Of a stretch of DNA of 64,000 nucleotides, positions 56,104 through 64,000 are shown piece by piece. The first letter of the stretch is position 1. Each line of letters starts with the position of its first letter. The DNA comes from Ruminococcaceae bacterium UBA3215. Lineage in GTDB: Bacteria; Bacillota; Clostridia; Oscillospirales; Ruminococcaceae. A model generated the notes under the pieces. It saw only the letters and a program-made list of their open reading frames with translations. It was not told the origin of the DNA and made no database searches. The DNA lies in NCBI GenBank assembly GCA_002363155.1, contig DEWH01000027.1:1-64000 (forward strand). The letters run 5' to 3'. The position numbers were made by a program, and so were the translations under genes.

Positions 56104-57774
56104 TCAAGCGTTGACAAGCTCGTCCGCCCTTACAAGCGCGGTATCTATGTGGGAACAGAAATTATCTTCTCCGACTTCGGCATAAAGCCCCGCTTTCTGC
56201 ATTATGTGCATGGGCTGTTCGTTCACATGGGAAAATACTACCTTCACGCCCTCGCGCTCACAGCGCTTTACTATGCTGGAGAGCGCTTCAACTCCCGAAG
56301 CGTCGATAGCGGGAACATTTCTCATTCTGATTATCAGCACACTGATGTCCGTATCGTCAAGCATATACTTAAAACGTTCCGAAGCCGCAAAGAACATAGG
56401 ACCGTTGATCTCGTAAACGCGCGTATGTGCAGGTATCTTCTTCCGCAGGATATTGTCCTCGTCCGTTTCCTCATCATCAACATCAACCCACGCGTGTGCT
56501 TCCGTAACATCTGCCATTCGCTTCATGAAGAGTATCGCGGCAAGCACCATACCTACGCCTATTGCAACGACAAGATCGAATACAACTGTCAGTACCACGG
56601 TCACGACAAGCACGAAGATGTCGCTTTTGGGAGCAGTCTTGAACAGGTTTCTGATATTGCGCCAGCCGCACATATTGTATGCCACAACAAAAAGTATCGC
56701 CGCCATTGTCGGCATCGGTATCAGCGACGCATAAGGCATAAGCGCTATTATGATGATAAGTACGACGACGGAATGCACCATTCCCGCAACAGGTGTGCGC
56801 CCGCCGTTGCGGACATTCGCAGCTGTACGCGCTATCGCGCCGGTAGCCGGTATTCCGCCGAAAAGAGCCGAACCTATATTCGCGCACCCCTGTGCTATGA
56901 GCTCCATATTCGGGCGGTGCTTTGAACCTATCATACCGTCCGACACTACGCAGGAGAGCAGTGATTCCACCGATGCAAGTATAGCTATGGTGAACGCATC
57001 GGGTATCAGCTCGCGAACGCTGTCAAAGGTGATCTCCGGTATAGTGAGAGAAGGCAGAGCGGAAGATATCGTATAAAGATCGCCGATAGTGTTCACTTCC
57101 ATGCCCGAAAGCGCAACTGCTGCCGAACAGACCACGACTGCGATAAGAGAAGCAGGTATCTTGTCAAGCTTTTTAGGCCATAATATCAGAATGGCAAGGG
57201 AGACGAGACCTATAAGTAACGCCTGCCAGTTGAACGTACCGATACAGCTTACTGCCTCTTTAAGCTTATCTATTGTTTCTATTGGGAAATTGGTGAATGT
57301 AAGCCCCATAAAATCCTTGAGCTGACCGATAGCGATAGTAACGGCGATGCCGAATGTAAAGCCTGCCGTTATAGTTCCGGGAATGTATTTTATCAGATTT
57401 CCGAATCTGCAGAATCCCATCACTACCATGATAAGTCCCGCCATTACGGTAGAGATTATAAGCCCGTTCATTCCCTGCCGCGCGACTATACCCGCGACGA
57501 TAGTGGCGAATGCCGCAGTAGGGCCGGCGATCTGAACACGGCTTCCGCCAAGGAATGCGACAATAAACCCGGCGATCATCGCAGTATAAAGACCCTGCTC
57601 CGGGTTCACTCCGGAAGCGAGCGCAAGTGCGATAGAAAGCGGGAGCGCGATAATAGCAACGATTATACCCGCAGTGATATCCTTGATAAGCTGCTGCTTT
57701 GAGTAATTCTTGATAACCGAAAAAAGTTTCGGTTTGAGCTTTTCCTCGGTAGGTTTGTTTACAGTAGTTCCCAT
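56104..57774 (-). CDS. SulP-family anion permease with STAS domain
   Basis: 556 aa. The membrane part (about 25-420) has the SulP signature region (ALASGVNPEQGLYTAMIAGFIVAFLGGSRVQIAGPTAAF). A C-terminal STAS domain (about 450-550) contains IIRMRNVPAIDASGVEAL. It could move sulfate, bicarbonate or another anion; the substrate is not clear. AAAGGAGA ribosome-binding site; own promoter. Confidence 0.93.
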   Translation of the reverse strand: MGTTVNKPTEEKLKPKLFSVIKNYSKQQLIKDITAGIIVAIIALPLSIALALASGVNPEQGLYTAMIAGFIVAFLGGSRVQIAGPTAAFATIVAGIVARQGMNGLIISTVMAGLIMVVMGFCRFGNLIKYIPGTITAGFTFGIAVTIAIGQLKDFMGLTFTNFPIETIDKLKEAVSCIGTFNWQALLIGLVSLAILILWPKKLDKIPASLIAVVVCSAAVALSGMEVNTIGDLYTISSALPSLTIPEITFDSVRELIPDAFTIAILASVESLLSCVVSDGMIGSKHRPNMELIAQGCANIGSALFGGIPATGAIARTAANVRNGGRTPVAGMVHSVVVLIIIIALMPYASLIPMPTMAAILFVVAYNMCGWRNIRNLFKTAPKSDIFVLVVTVVLTVVFDLVVAIGVGMVLAAILFMKRMADVTEAHAWVDVDDEETDEDNILRKKIPAHTRVYEINGPMFFAASERFKYMLDDTDISVLIIRMRNVPAIDASGVEALSSIVKRCEREGVKVVFSHVNEQPMHIMQKAGLYAEVGEDNFCSHIDTALVRADELVNA

Positions 57775-57805
57775 TTCTTTTATCTCCTTTTTTGATGCGT
57801 TTCAT

Positions 57806-57834
57806 ATTATACTACTGCACATGCCCATAATCAA
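57806..57834 (-). promoter_or_regulatory. Promoter of the SulP gene
   Basis: Minus-strand TTGATT (57829-57834), 17 bp, TATAAT (57806-57811), 31 bp before the start. Confidence 0.75.
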
Positions 57835-57958
57835 GGATTATTTTCGTCTTGCCGGCATTTTTGTAGTCTTTCATATTTTTTGGGGGCTATGTTGAAAAAA
57901 ATTAGGTTCTGATGTCGTTTCCGGCAAAATGTCAACAGCTCCTTTCCTGCACACAAAA

Positions 57959-57986
57959 AAGACGCAGGACTGTGATCCTGCGTCTT
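57959..57986 (-). terminator. Terminator of the phosphatase-fold gene
   Basis: An 11-bp perfect stem, AAGACGCAGGA/TCCTGCGTCTT, with a 6-nt loop, then TTTT on the minus strand, 39 bp past the stop. Confidence 0.85.
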
Positions 57987-58025
57987 TTATATTCTGAACT
58001 TATTATCATTCCATGCATTTTACCG

Positions 58026-58772
58026 TCACGCAAGAAACATCTTTTTCAGGCGCCGGATACCCTCATTGCTGACGGAGAGTGTATTTCTGACATACTCGGT
58101 GATACTGCCGTATTCGATCTTCACACGGGTAAGTGCATATTCCAGCGGGTGTGAAGATATGATACCGGCAGTCGCCAGTCCCGGACGCATTTCCGTAAGC
58201 TTATGATTTTCCGGATCCTTGCCGGAAAGCATATACTCCTCGATTATCAGCTTTTCATGGAATCCGAGCACGGAAAGCAGCAATGCGGCAGCTACCCCTG
58301 TCTCGTCCTTGCCGAGATCATCGTGAAACAGCACGGTCCTGTCACCGTGTTCAAGAAGCAGCTCAAAGAACCGCTTGTACGCCCGGTTCGCAAGCTCCCC
58401 GAACAGCATATCGGCATAGACCGCGGATTCGCTCGGAAATGATTCCCTATTTTTCTCGGTCTCCGGAACAAGCACCGGAAGATTGTAGTACTTCACACCG
58501 GGTATATCCGGGTCACGAAAATGCGCGGATTCGCGGGCACAGCGGAAGTCTATGACCGTCCGCACTTTATACTTGTCCGTAAGAAGGCGCAGATCTTCGC
58601 TTGTCGCACCGGCAAGCGTTCCCGAACGGATAAGCTTTCCGGGCAGAAGCCTTTTGCCCTCCGCATTCCTGTACCCGCTTATATCGCGGATATTCCTGAC
58701 GCTGTCAAGAATGATACGATGCTCGGACAAAAGCACTTCCCTTTTTTCCTGTGGCGGACGAACCTGTTTCAT
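58026..58772 (-). CDS. Tyrosine-phosphatase-fold protein with lost catalytic Cys and Arg
   Basis: 248 aa, matching the Y_phosphatase3/LipA-type family from end to end: NIRDISGYRNAEGKRLLPGKLIRSGTL, VIDFRCARE and the P-loop region. The active-site signature of this family is HCxxGKDRTG. Here it is HDDLGKDETG (H150 to G159), so the nucleophile Cys is Asp151 and the phosphate-binding Arg is Glu157. The fold and length are otherwise normal. It cannot use the standard mechanism. It may act as a phospho-binding or regulatory pseudoenzyme. The gene is alone with its own terminator. Confidence 0.85.
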   Translation of the reverse strand: MKQVRPPQEKREVLLSEHRIILDSVRNIRDISGYRNAEGKRLLPGKLIRSGTLAGATSEDLRLLTDKYKVRTVIDFRCARESAHFRDPDIPGVKYYNLPVLVPETEKNRESFPSESAVYADMLFGELANRAYKRFFELLLEHGDRTVLFHDDLGKDETGVAAALLLSVLGFHEKLIIEEYMLSGKDPENHKLTEMRPGLATAGIISSHPLEYALTRVKIEYGSITEYVRNTLSVSNEGIRRLKKMFLA

Positions 58773-58866
58773 AGCAGACCCCCTCGATAAACAGCCTTAA
58801 AGAACTTTCCCCGACAGATAATCCTGCCGGGGAAAGCCCTAATATTGAAGAAAAGAGTGGTGTCGG

Positions 58867-58962
58867 TCATTTTACCTTGACGTTTACAATATCGCCTGCA
58901 GCGACATTCGTCCACTTTCCGTCAACGTAAGCTTTAACGGCGCACTTGAATATCTTGTCTTT
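58867..58962 (-). pseudogene. C-terminal remnant of a third secreted protein
   Basis: One minus-strand frame reads KDKIFKCAVKAYVDGKWTNV then AAGDIVNVKVK and a stop. This aligns with the C-terminus of secreted-protein gene 2 (YTYAVQALVDGEWTKVYKSD then LASVTVK). Only about 30 codons remain. The upstream DNA goes straight to the promoter at 58986, so the body of the gene appears deleted. Confidence 0.75.
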
Positions 58963-58985
58963 TAATAAATCTAAATACTACAAAG

Positions 58986-59019
58986 ATTATAGCATATAAA
59001 CCGCTCAAAAACCGCTCAA
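58986..59019 (-). promoter_or_regulatory. Promoter with 11-bp direct repeats, in front of the remnant
   Basis: -10 TATAAT (58986-58991), 6 bp, then AAACCGCTCAA twice (58998-59008 and 59009-59019) on the + strand. This is the best-conserved copy of the shared regulatory layout. Confidence 0.72.
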
Positions 59020-59090
59020 ACATCGTTATTGAACCGTTACTTTATGTGAAATTTATGTGAATATTCTATGTATTTCAAGTGAAACGGCTT

Positions 59091-59795
59091 CTATTTTTCC
59101 CAGCCGAAATACTTAGGTATATCGGAAAGCTCCCCTACTATCCGAAGCTCTCTGAAATCTACCGCCGTCTTTCCGTATTTCTTTATCAGAAGGCTCTCCG
59201 CTCCGACATTGCGAAGCTCTGCCCGCATATACATCACAAGCTGTCTCAAAGATATCTGCTTGTCCTCCGCGCCGTTCCACAGCACTCTAATAAGCTCGCT
59301 GTTCGTGCAGAATCCGCCTTCCCTGTAAACGAGGCAGGCGAAAAGCTCGTCTGTACGGCGGTGGCTGAAATCAAGCAGTTTTCCGTCTATTCGCACCGAA
59401 AACGGACTGCACTTTACCGTGAAACGCTCAACGGGCATCTCCGGCGGTATCCGCAGATGCGCAAGAGCCCGGCGGATATCCGATTCGTTCACCGGCTTTG
59501 TGAGGAATGCGCTCGGAAACACGTCATGCGCGCGGTAAGCGTATTCCGGGTGTCCCGTGACAAACACGATATTCAGCCTGCCGTAACGCTCCATGAGCAG
59601 TTCCGCCGCTTCTATCCCGCCCATTCCCGGCATCTCTATATCAAGAAAAGCTACCTGAACATCGTCGGTTATGAGCGAAAATGCTTCGTTCATATTCCGC
59701 GCGGTAAGATGCGTCCCGCAGGGATCGATCCTCGTCAGCATATCTTTCATAAACCCGGTCACAGCCGGCTGATCGTCAACCGATATCGTTATCAT
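59091..59795 (-). CDS. Response regulator with SARP-like winged helix (first of two)
   Basis: 234 aa. Receiver domain at about 1-115, with phospho-acceptor D52 (FLDIEMPG), Thr in FVTGH and Lys in FLTKP. Residues about 125-215 resemble the DNA-binding domain of SARP/OmpR regulators (FSVRIDGKLLDFSHRRTDEL, CTNSELIRVLW). It is a close paralogue of the neighbouring regulator (234 vs 233 aa), separated from it by 101 bp with a short hairpin. Likely partner: the kinase at 60579-61976. Confidence 0.88.
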   Translation of the reverse strand: MITISVDDQPAVTGFMKDMLTRIDPCGTHLTARNMNEAFSLITDDVQVAFLDIEMPGMGGIEAAELLMERYGRLNIVFVTGHPEYAYRAHDVFPSAFLTKPVNESDIRRALAHLRIPPEMPVERFTVKCSPFSVRIDGKLLDFSHRRTDELFACLVYREGGFCTNSELIRVLWNGAEDKQISLRQLVMYMRAELRNVGAESLLIKKYGKTAVDFRELRIVGELSDIPKYFGWEK

Positions 59796-59896
59796 CTCTG
59801 CCTCCCCTGCTGCGCTTACGCGCTTGTCTTTGCAGACAGCACAAGGGCTGCGCGCCCTTGACCTGCGGCAGCGTGACGCTGCACCCTATCTTAATG

Positions 59897-60598
59897 TTAC
59901 AGCCAGCCGAACTCGTCGGGAATGCTTTCAAGCGAACCTTCATAGTCTATCCGCATCATCTCTATCCCGAGCTTGCCGTACTTCTTCACGATAACGGAAC
60001 TTACACCCGCTTCGGTAAGGCAGTCCCTCATATCCATAGTGAGCTGGCGCAGCGCACCGCCCTTGTCCGGATCACCGTCATAAAGAATGCCAAGCAGCTC
60101 TCCCGTGGTGCAGTATGCGCCGTTTTTGTACACGAGGTATGCAAACAGCTCGTTCGTTTTGTTGCGCTTGAATGTAAAAGTCTCGCCGTTCACATATACG
60201 GTAAACGGGCTGCATCGTACCAATACCGGGCTTTTCTTCTTTTCTATCGGTACCCGCAGCCGTGTCAGAGCTTTCTCTATATCACGCTCATACACCGGCT
60301 TGGCAAGAAATGCGCTTGCAGCCACATCGTAAGAACGGAAAGCGTATTCCGGGTGACCGGTGACAAAAATTATGTTCAGCATCGGAAAACGCTTCTGAAG
60401 CAGTTCCGCGCCTTCTATCCCGTCAATTCCCGGCATTTCTATATCAAGGAACGCTATCTGTGTCTCATCGGTTATAAGTCCGAGCGCTTCGGTCATATTA
60501 TTTGCTATAATATGCGTGCCGTCCGGGTCTATATGCGTCAGCATCACCTGCATAAGCTCCGCTGCGCCCTTCTGATCGTCAATTGATATCGTCACCAT
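59897..60598 (-). CDS. Response regulator with SARP-like winged helix (second of two)
   Basis: 233 aa, same design as its neighbour: D52 in FLDIEMPG, FVTGH, FLAKP, then FTVYVNGETFTFKRNKTNEL and a C-terminal recognition region. It overlaps the kinase gene by 20 bp, so translation is coupled and it is the most likely direct partner. Confidence 0.9.
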   Translation of the reverse strand: MVTISIDDQKGAAELMQVMLTHIDPDGTHIIANNMTEALGLITDETQIAFLDIEMPGIDGIEGAELLQKRFPMLNIIFVTGHPEYAFRSYDVAASAFLAKPVYERDIEKALTRLRVPIEKKKSPVLVRCSPFTVYVNGETFTFKRNKTNELFAYLVYKNGAYCTTGELLGILYDGDPDKGGALRQLTMDMRDCLTEAGVSSVIVKKYGKLGIEMMRIDYEGSLESIPDEFGWL

Positions 60599-61976
60599 TT
60601 TCCATGATGCCTCTCTCCCTGAATATTATTGTCGCAGTCGTTCCGTTCTTTGACGGCGTTATATCAAGCTCCGCATTGTTCATTGATCTGAGCCGCGCCC
60701 GGACATTCCCTATGCCGATCCCCTTGCGGGCTTTCTGCTGAGGAGTGATGTTGCTTTCGCCGAATCCTTCGTCCTGCACTTCGATAATGATCGTGTCCTT
60801 TTTGCGGCGTGTTCTTATCCACACCGTACCCCCGCTTTCACGGGTAGCTATGCCGTGGCGGACCGCATTCTCAACAAGCGGCTGGACTGTAAGCGGCGGG
60901 ATAAAGAAATCATCGCTCTCGATATCGTATTCGACATTGAGCCGGTCACCGAAATTCTGCTGTTCAAGCGAAAGGTACGCTTCGATAGATGCCATTTCGC
61001 GGTCAAAGCTTATCTTCTGCGTATTTCCCAGCGCTTCAAAGTTGGAACGCAGATAAAGCGAGAAATTCGTGATGCTCTCGTACACTTCCGGATAGTTCAC
61101 GCACTGTGAGCGTATCGCCATAAGCGAGTTGTTGATGAAATGAGGCTGTATCTGCGCCATAAGCGTCTCGTTCTTGCTCTGTTCAAGCGCAAGGTCACTT
61201 TCAGCAAGCCGGCGCTTCGTTTCTTCAAGATCCATCGCCGCCTGCAAAGTAACTTCCGCCTTGTACTTCTCATACATGATATAGAGTATGAGCGCGGTGA
61301 CCGAAGCCGAGATGTTGTTGAAGCTTACGCCCGTATATACAAAATTGAATATGAACGCAACAAGCGGAATGACCGAGGCTGTTACAGCAGCCTTTTTCAG
61401 AAAGCTGTCGATCTTTTTCCGGTTGATTACTGCAACCACGATTATGAACAAAAAGGAAACTATCGTAGTGTAATACCACACATTATAAAGCTCTCCGCGG
61501 TGATAGCGGTTGTCTTCATCAAAATAATACAGCAGTTTATTGAACGGAGTTGTGAACAGAAGCGCAAGACACGGTATCTGAAGAAGCTGAACTCCTGTCA
61601 CGGCATAGGCGAGCTTCTTCATGCCGTTTTTCTTTGCGATCTCATTCTTTATCAGCTGAAGAAAAAATAGTGTCTGGAAAGCTCCGACAAAAAAATATCC
61701 GAGCTCGGAAACAGATTTCAGAATTATTCCCGAACGGCTTGTATCTCCGCTTCCCAATGCACAGCCAACATCGAACAGATTGTACAGGAAGATAGCGCAG
61801 TAGAACGTGATGATCTCATTTGTAAGCGGGATATGTATCCTGCTTCCGCCTTCCTTGACCGCATATTTGCCGAGAAAAAGCGAGAATATCATAATAAGCA
61901 GGAAAACACTGTTCCACAGCTCTATGACTGCCTGTGTGTAATCAAGTATTCCGATACGCTGTATAAATTCTTCCAT
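60579..61976 (-). CDS. LytS-type sensor histidine kinase
   Basis: 465 aa. About seven membrane helices (residues 10-235) and a short coiled coil (TLQAAMDLEETKRRLAESDL) precede a His_kinase (PF06580-type) domain with the phospho-His in QPHFINNSLMAI. ATP-binding boxes are PLTVQPLVENAVRHGI, DEGFG and GIGIGNVRARL. The membrane part resembles sensors without a large external loop, so the ligand may be lipid-soluble or a small peptide. It is the first gene of the kinase-regulator-regulator operon. Confidence 0.92.
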   Translation of the reverse strand: MEEFIQRIGILDYTQAVIELWNSVFLLIMIFSLFLGKYAVKEGGSRIHIPLTNEIITFYCAIFLYNLFDVGCALGSGDTSRSGIILKSVSELGYFFVGAFQTLFFLQLIKNEIAKKNGMKKLAYAVTGVQLLQIPCLALLFTTPFNKLLYYFDEDNRYHRGELYNVWYYTTIVSFLFIIVVAVINRKKIDSFLKKAAVTASVIPLVAFIFNFVYTGVSFNNISASVTALILYIMYEKYKAEVTLQAAMDLEETKRRLAESDLALEQSKNETLMAQIQPHFINNSLMAIRSQCVNYPEVYESITNFSLYLRSNFEALGNTQKISFDREMASIEAYLSLEQQNFGDRLNVEYDIESDDFFIPPLTVQPLVENAVRHGIATRESGGTVWIRTRRKKDTIIIEVQDEGFGESNITPQQKARKGIGIGNVRARLRSMNNAELDITPSKNGTTATIIFRERGIMENGDDIN

Positions 61977-62073
61977 TTTCTTTTCCTTTTTCTTTGTGCG
62001 GTATTGCCTTTAAATAATCCTGCACTTCCCCGCCGGAAGGTCATGTACAGAAAAAAAGTTATACTTCATTAAC

Positions 62074-62107
62074 ATTATAGCATATAAACCGTTCAAAAAC
62101 CGCTCAA
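62074..62107 (-). promoter_or_regulatory. Promoter of the kinase operon with 11-bp direct repeats
   Basis: -10 TATAAT (62074-62079), 6 bp, then AAACCGTTCAA (62086-62096) and AAACCGCTCAA (62097-62107) on the + strand, without a clear -35. This suggests activation by the downstream regulators (autoregulation). The rest of 61977-62382 holds no credible gene. Confidence 0.7.
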
Positions 62108-62382
62108 ATTTCAGCCTCTTTAGTGACAATTATCTGAATATTTTGTGACAGAAATGTGAATTAACGTTTTCCGGAAAGATCAGCTTACTGAGTGACGCAA
62201 ATCACATAAAAATCACAAGTCCGAGAAATGTCAGCGGACCCGCAGTATTGCCCCTGCACCGACAAGCTTAAACGGCATCAGCAGGATAAAGAATATAACA
62301 GGATCGAAAACGCATGCCCGGACCGGTGCGGCTCCGCGCAGTCTGTCCGCTGCGGTGTGCATAAACGGAAAAAATGTGTAAG

Positions 62383-62411
62383 TTGACAATCCCGCGGCTA
62401 TATGATAAAAT
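62383..62411 (+). promoter_or_regulatory. Promoter of the lipoprotein gene
   Basis: TTGACA (62383-62388), 17 bp, TAAAAT (62406-62411), 35 bp upstream of the ATG. Confidence 0.8.
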
Positions 62412-62446
62412 AGCTTTACGATATGCCCACAGACAGAGGAAAAGCA

Positions 62447-63403
62447 ATGAAAAGAAAAACAATGATATGTGCGCTGCTGGCATCGTGTTTTATGATAACG
62501 GGCTGCGATGCAGGAAAGATCATAGACAGCGCTTCCGGGCTTACAAAAAGCCTTTTCTCACACGAGGAAAAGGAATATGACAGCATACCGGAGCGCTGGC
62601 GGAACGAACACGTCTCCGATTATACGGCGGCAAAACAGGCAATGGACGCCCTGCTCTCTTCGGCAGATGCCGGAGATAAAGAAGCTTTTGCGAAGAATTT
62701 CACTTCCGGTCTGCGCGGGAGTAGCGGATTCGACAAGCTTATAGACGATTTCTTCGCATCATACCCCGGAGGAATGTCAGAAGCCGAACGAAATGACGGA
62801 CCGGTCTCCGGAGGAGGTTCTTACAGAGACGGAAACAGTAGAAAAGGCGGTTCCGCGTCTTCCGAATTAATGCTGAACGGCAAATGGTTCTATATAATAC
62901 TGTCCTTCTGCTGCGAAAATACCGCCGAACCGGAAAATGTCGGCGTCGAATCCTTTATGATAATGAATCTCGAAGCTATGGCTGTGCATCAGGATATCTA
63001 CAGCCGTGACTGCCTGCACTACGATGACATTCATCTGATGTGCGATATCCGCAGCAGCGGCGAGGTCAATGCACGGCTCATTAACGGCAATGCATTTTTA
63101 TGGACGGATACCGATACTCCAAAGCTCACCGAAAACGAAATGAGAGAACTTCTGACAGAGTACCGGGATCTTTATGCTCCGGAAGTAAGAGAAAAAATCG
63201 GGAAAGCAAACGCAGAGCAGAAATTCTTCAACCAGACCGGCTATGATTATTATTATGAGCTTGAACCGGAAAACGGGGAGCCGAGATACGCTCATATCTG
63301 CGCCAATTCCCCTTACGGCAGTATAATCAATGCATATTTATGCACCGCCGATGATCAGTTCTATGACGACCCGCTTTGCCCGTTTATAAAGCCGACAGAG
63401 TAA
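62447..63403 (+). CDS. DUF5104-like lipoprotein
   Basis: 318 aa. The lipoprotein signal (MKRKTMICALLASCFMITGC) has its lipobox Cys at position 20. The mature part resembles DUF5104 proteins (SAADAGDKEAFAKNFT; ...NGKWFYIILSFCCENT; NVGVESFMIMNLEAMAV), secreted proteins of clostridia with an NTF2-like layout and unknown function. ATG 62447 has GAGGAAA upstream. It is followed after 17 bp by the acetyltransferase-like gene, so they may be one operon. Confidence 0.75.
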   Translation: MKRKTMICALLASCFMITGCDAGKIIDSASGLTKSLFSHEEKEYDSIPERWRNEHVSDYTAAKQAMDALLSSADAGDKEAFAKNFTSGLRGSSGFDKLIDDFFASYPGGMSEAERNDGPVSGGGSYRDGNSRKGGSASSELMLNGKWFYIILSFCCENTAEPENVGVESFMIMNLEAMAVHQDIYSRDCLHYDDIHLMCDIRSSGEVNARLINGNAFLWTDTDTPKLTENEMRELLTEYRDLYAPEVREKIGKANAEQKFFNQTGYDYYYELEPENGEPRYAHICANSPYGSIINAYLCTADDQFYDDPLCPFIKPTE

Positions 63404-63420
63404 AAAACCGGAGGAGAATA

Positions 63421-64000
63421 TGAATTACAGAATAATCGACAAGGAAAAATACTACCGGAAAGGTGTGTACAGGCATTTCACCGAAGACTGCAAATGCTCT
63501 GTATCAATGACAGCAAGAATAGATGTCACAGATACGGTCAGGCTCTCAAAACAGAGAAACACCAAATTCTACATAGATTTCCTGTACGTTCTCACCAAAG
63601 TTCTCAACTCCCGTGACGACTATAAAATGTCGTATCTGTGGCAGTCAGATGAGCTTATCTGCTACGATGTGATTAATCCCACACAGTACATCTTCCACGA
63701 AGATACCGAGACCTGCACGCCCGTTTACTCCCGTTATTATGATGATTACGAAACGTTTTACCGCTGTGCGCTCGACGATATAGAAAAAGCAAAGCAGACG
63801 AGAGAGTACGGTCTTGATGCGGAAAATCACCCGAACTGGTTCGACGCTTCCTATGTTTCATGGCTCTCATACGACAGTCTGAATGTCGAACTGCCGGACG
63901 GTTATCTGTACTTTCTGCCGATCGTGAACTGGGGCAGATACAGAGAGGAAAACGGAAGGCTTATGATGCCTGTGACAGTACGGCTTAACCATGCCGTTGC
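63421..64000 (+). CDS. Chloramphenicol-acetyltransferase-like protein (type A), cut by window end
   Basis: 193 codons visible. Family features: DKEKYYRKGVYRHF at the start, CKCSVSMTARIDVT, YIDFLYVLTKVLN, FDASYVSWLSYDSLNV, LPIVNWGRY and, at the window edge, TVRLNHAV, where CAT enzymes have QVHHAVCDG with the catalytic His. The reading frame is open to the end and GGAGGAGA precedes the ATG. It may acetylate chloramphenicol or another small molecule; chromosomal CAT-fold genes in clostridia are not always resistance genes. Confidence 0.88.

Noticed and set aside
59091..60598. LytTR-type response regulators
   Set aside because: They sit with a LytS-like kinase, but the C-terminal domains look like winged helix SARP/OmpR forms rather than LytTR.
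62231..62362. A 43-codon hydrophobic minus-strand frame
   Set aside because: No ribosome-binding site, no recognisable family and partial overlap with a regulatory gap; too weak to call.

Overview
The window looks like a chromosome segment of a spore-forming, low-to-mid GC Firmicute of the Oscillospiraceae/Ruminococcus type. Supporting genes are spoIIID, yunB, a GerW/YtfJ-family gene and a DacF-type carboxypeptidase, a clostridial-style site-2 protease-scpA-scpB-DUF2953-ytfJ-dacF-rluB block, near-consensus TTGACA-17-TATAAT promoters and strong Shine-Dalgarno sequences. The genus is inferred from gene content only.

Layout. 1-26700 is core chromosome: tRNA-Thr, metY, a membrane EAL protein, spoIIID, a citrate synthase-exonuclease-rlmN operon, a yunB/GIY-YIG/ligA/GNAT/cotH operon, a prfA-tsaC-coaE-transglycosylase-aminopeptidase operon, rpmB, and the scpAB block. 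26810-26885 is an initiator tRNA-fMet whose 3' end is the attachment site of an integrated element. 26863-42917 is that element, bounded by 25-bp direct repeats. It carries a tyrosine integrase, a MobQ relaxase with an adjacent IncQ-type oriT, a DUF3847 gene, a P4-type primase-helicase, a CHC2 primase and an excisionase, all on the minus strand. Next comes a 1.4-kb non-coding stretch with iterated motifs. Its cargo is a complete type I restriction-modification system, an AT-rich DUF2971-like/TPR gene, a Doc/RelB toxin-antitoxin pair and a DUF6809-like gene. It is best described as an integrative mobilizable element (IME) with defence cargo. Just outside attR lies the C-terminal stub of a second integrase, so the tRNA site has been used at least twice.

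43193-52950 holds two very large secreted repeat proteins. They share signal-peptide style, C-terminal domains, 3' flanks and a structured 5' leader. 53046-57774 encodes three transporters (Na/Pi, Na/Ca exchange, SulP). 58026-58772 is a phosphatase-fold protein whose catalytic Cys and Arg are both replaced. 58867-59019 is a promoter joined to the last ~30 codons of a third, deleted secreted protein. 59091-61976 is a LytS-type histidine kinase with two tandem SARP-like response regulators. The window ends with a DUF5104-like lipoprotein and a truncated chloramphenicol-acetyltransferase-like gene.

The most notable pattern is regulatory. The same promoter layout (two adjacent 11-bp repeats of the AAACCGYTCAA type, 6 bp from a TATAAT -10 box) lies upstream of the kinase operon, the first secreted-protein gene and the deleted third one. 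This suggests that the two-component system controls itself and the secreted proteins. The two intact secreted-protein genes also share a leader RNA with a covarying long-range stem and an intrinsic terminator hairpin before the start codon, which looks like an undescribed attenuator.
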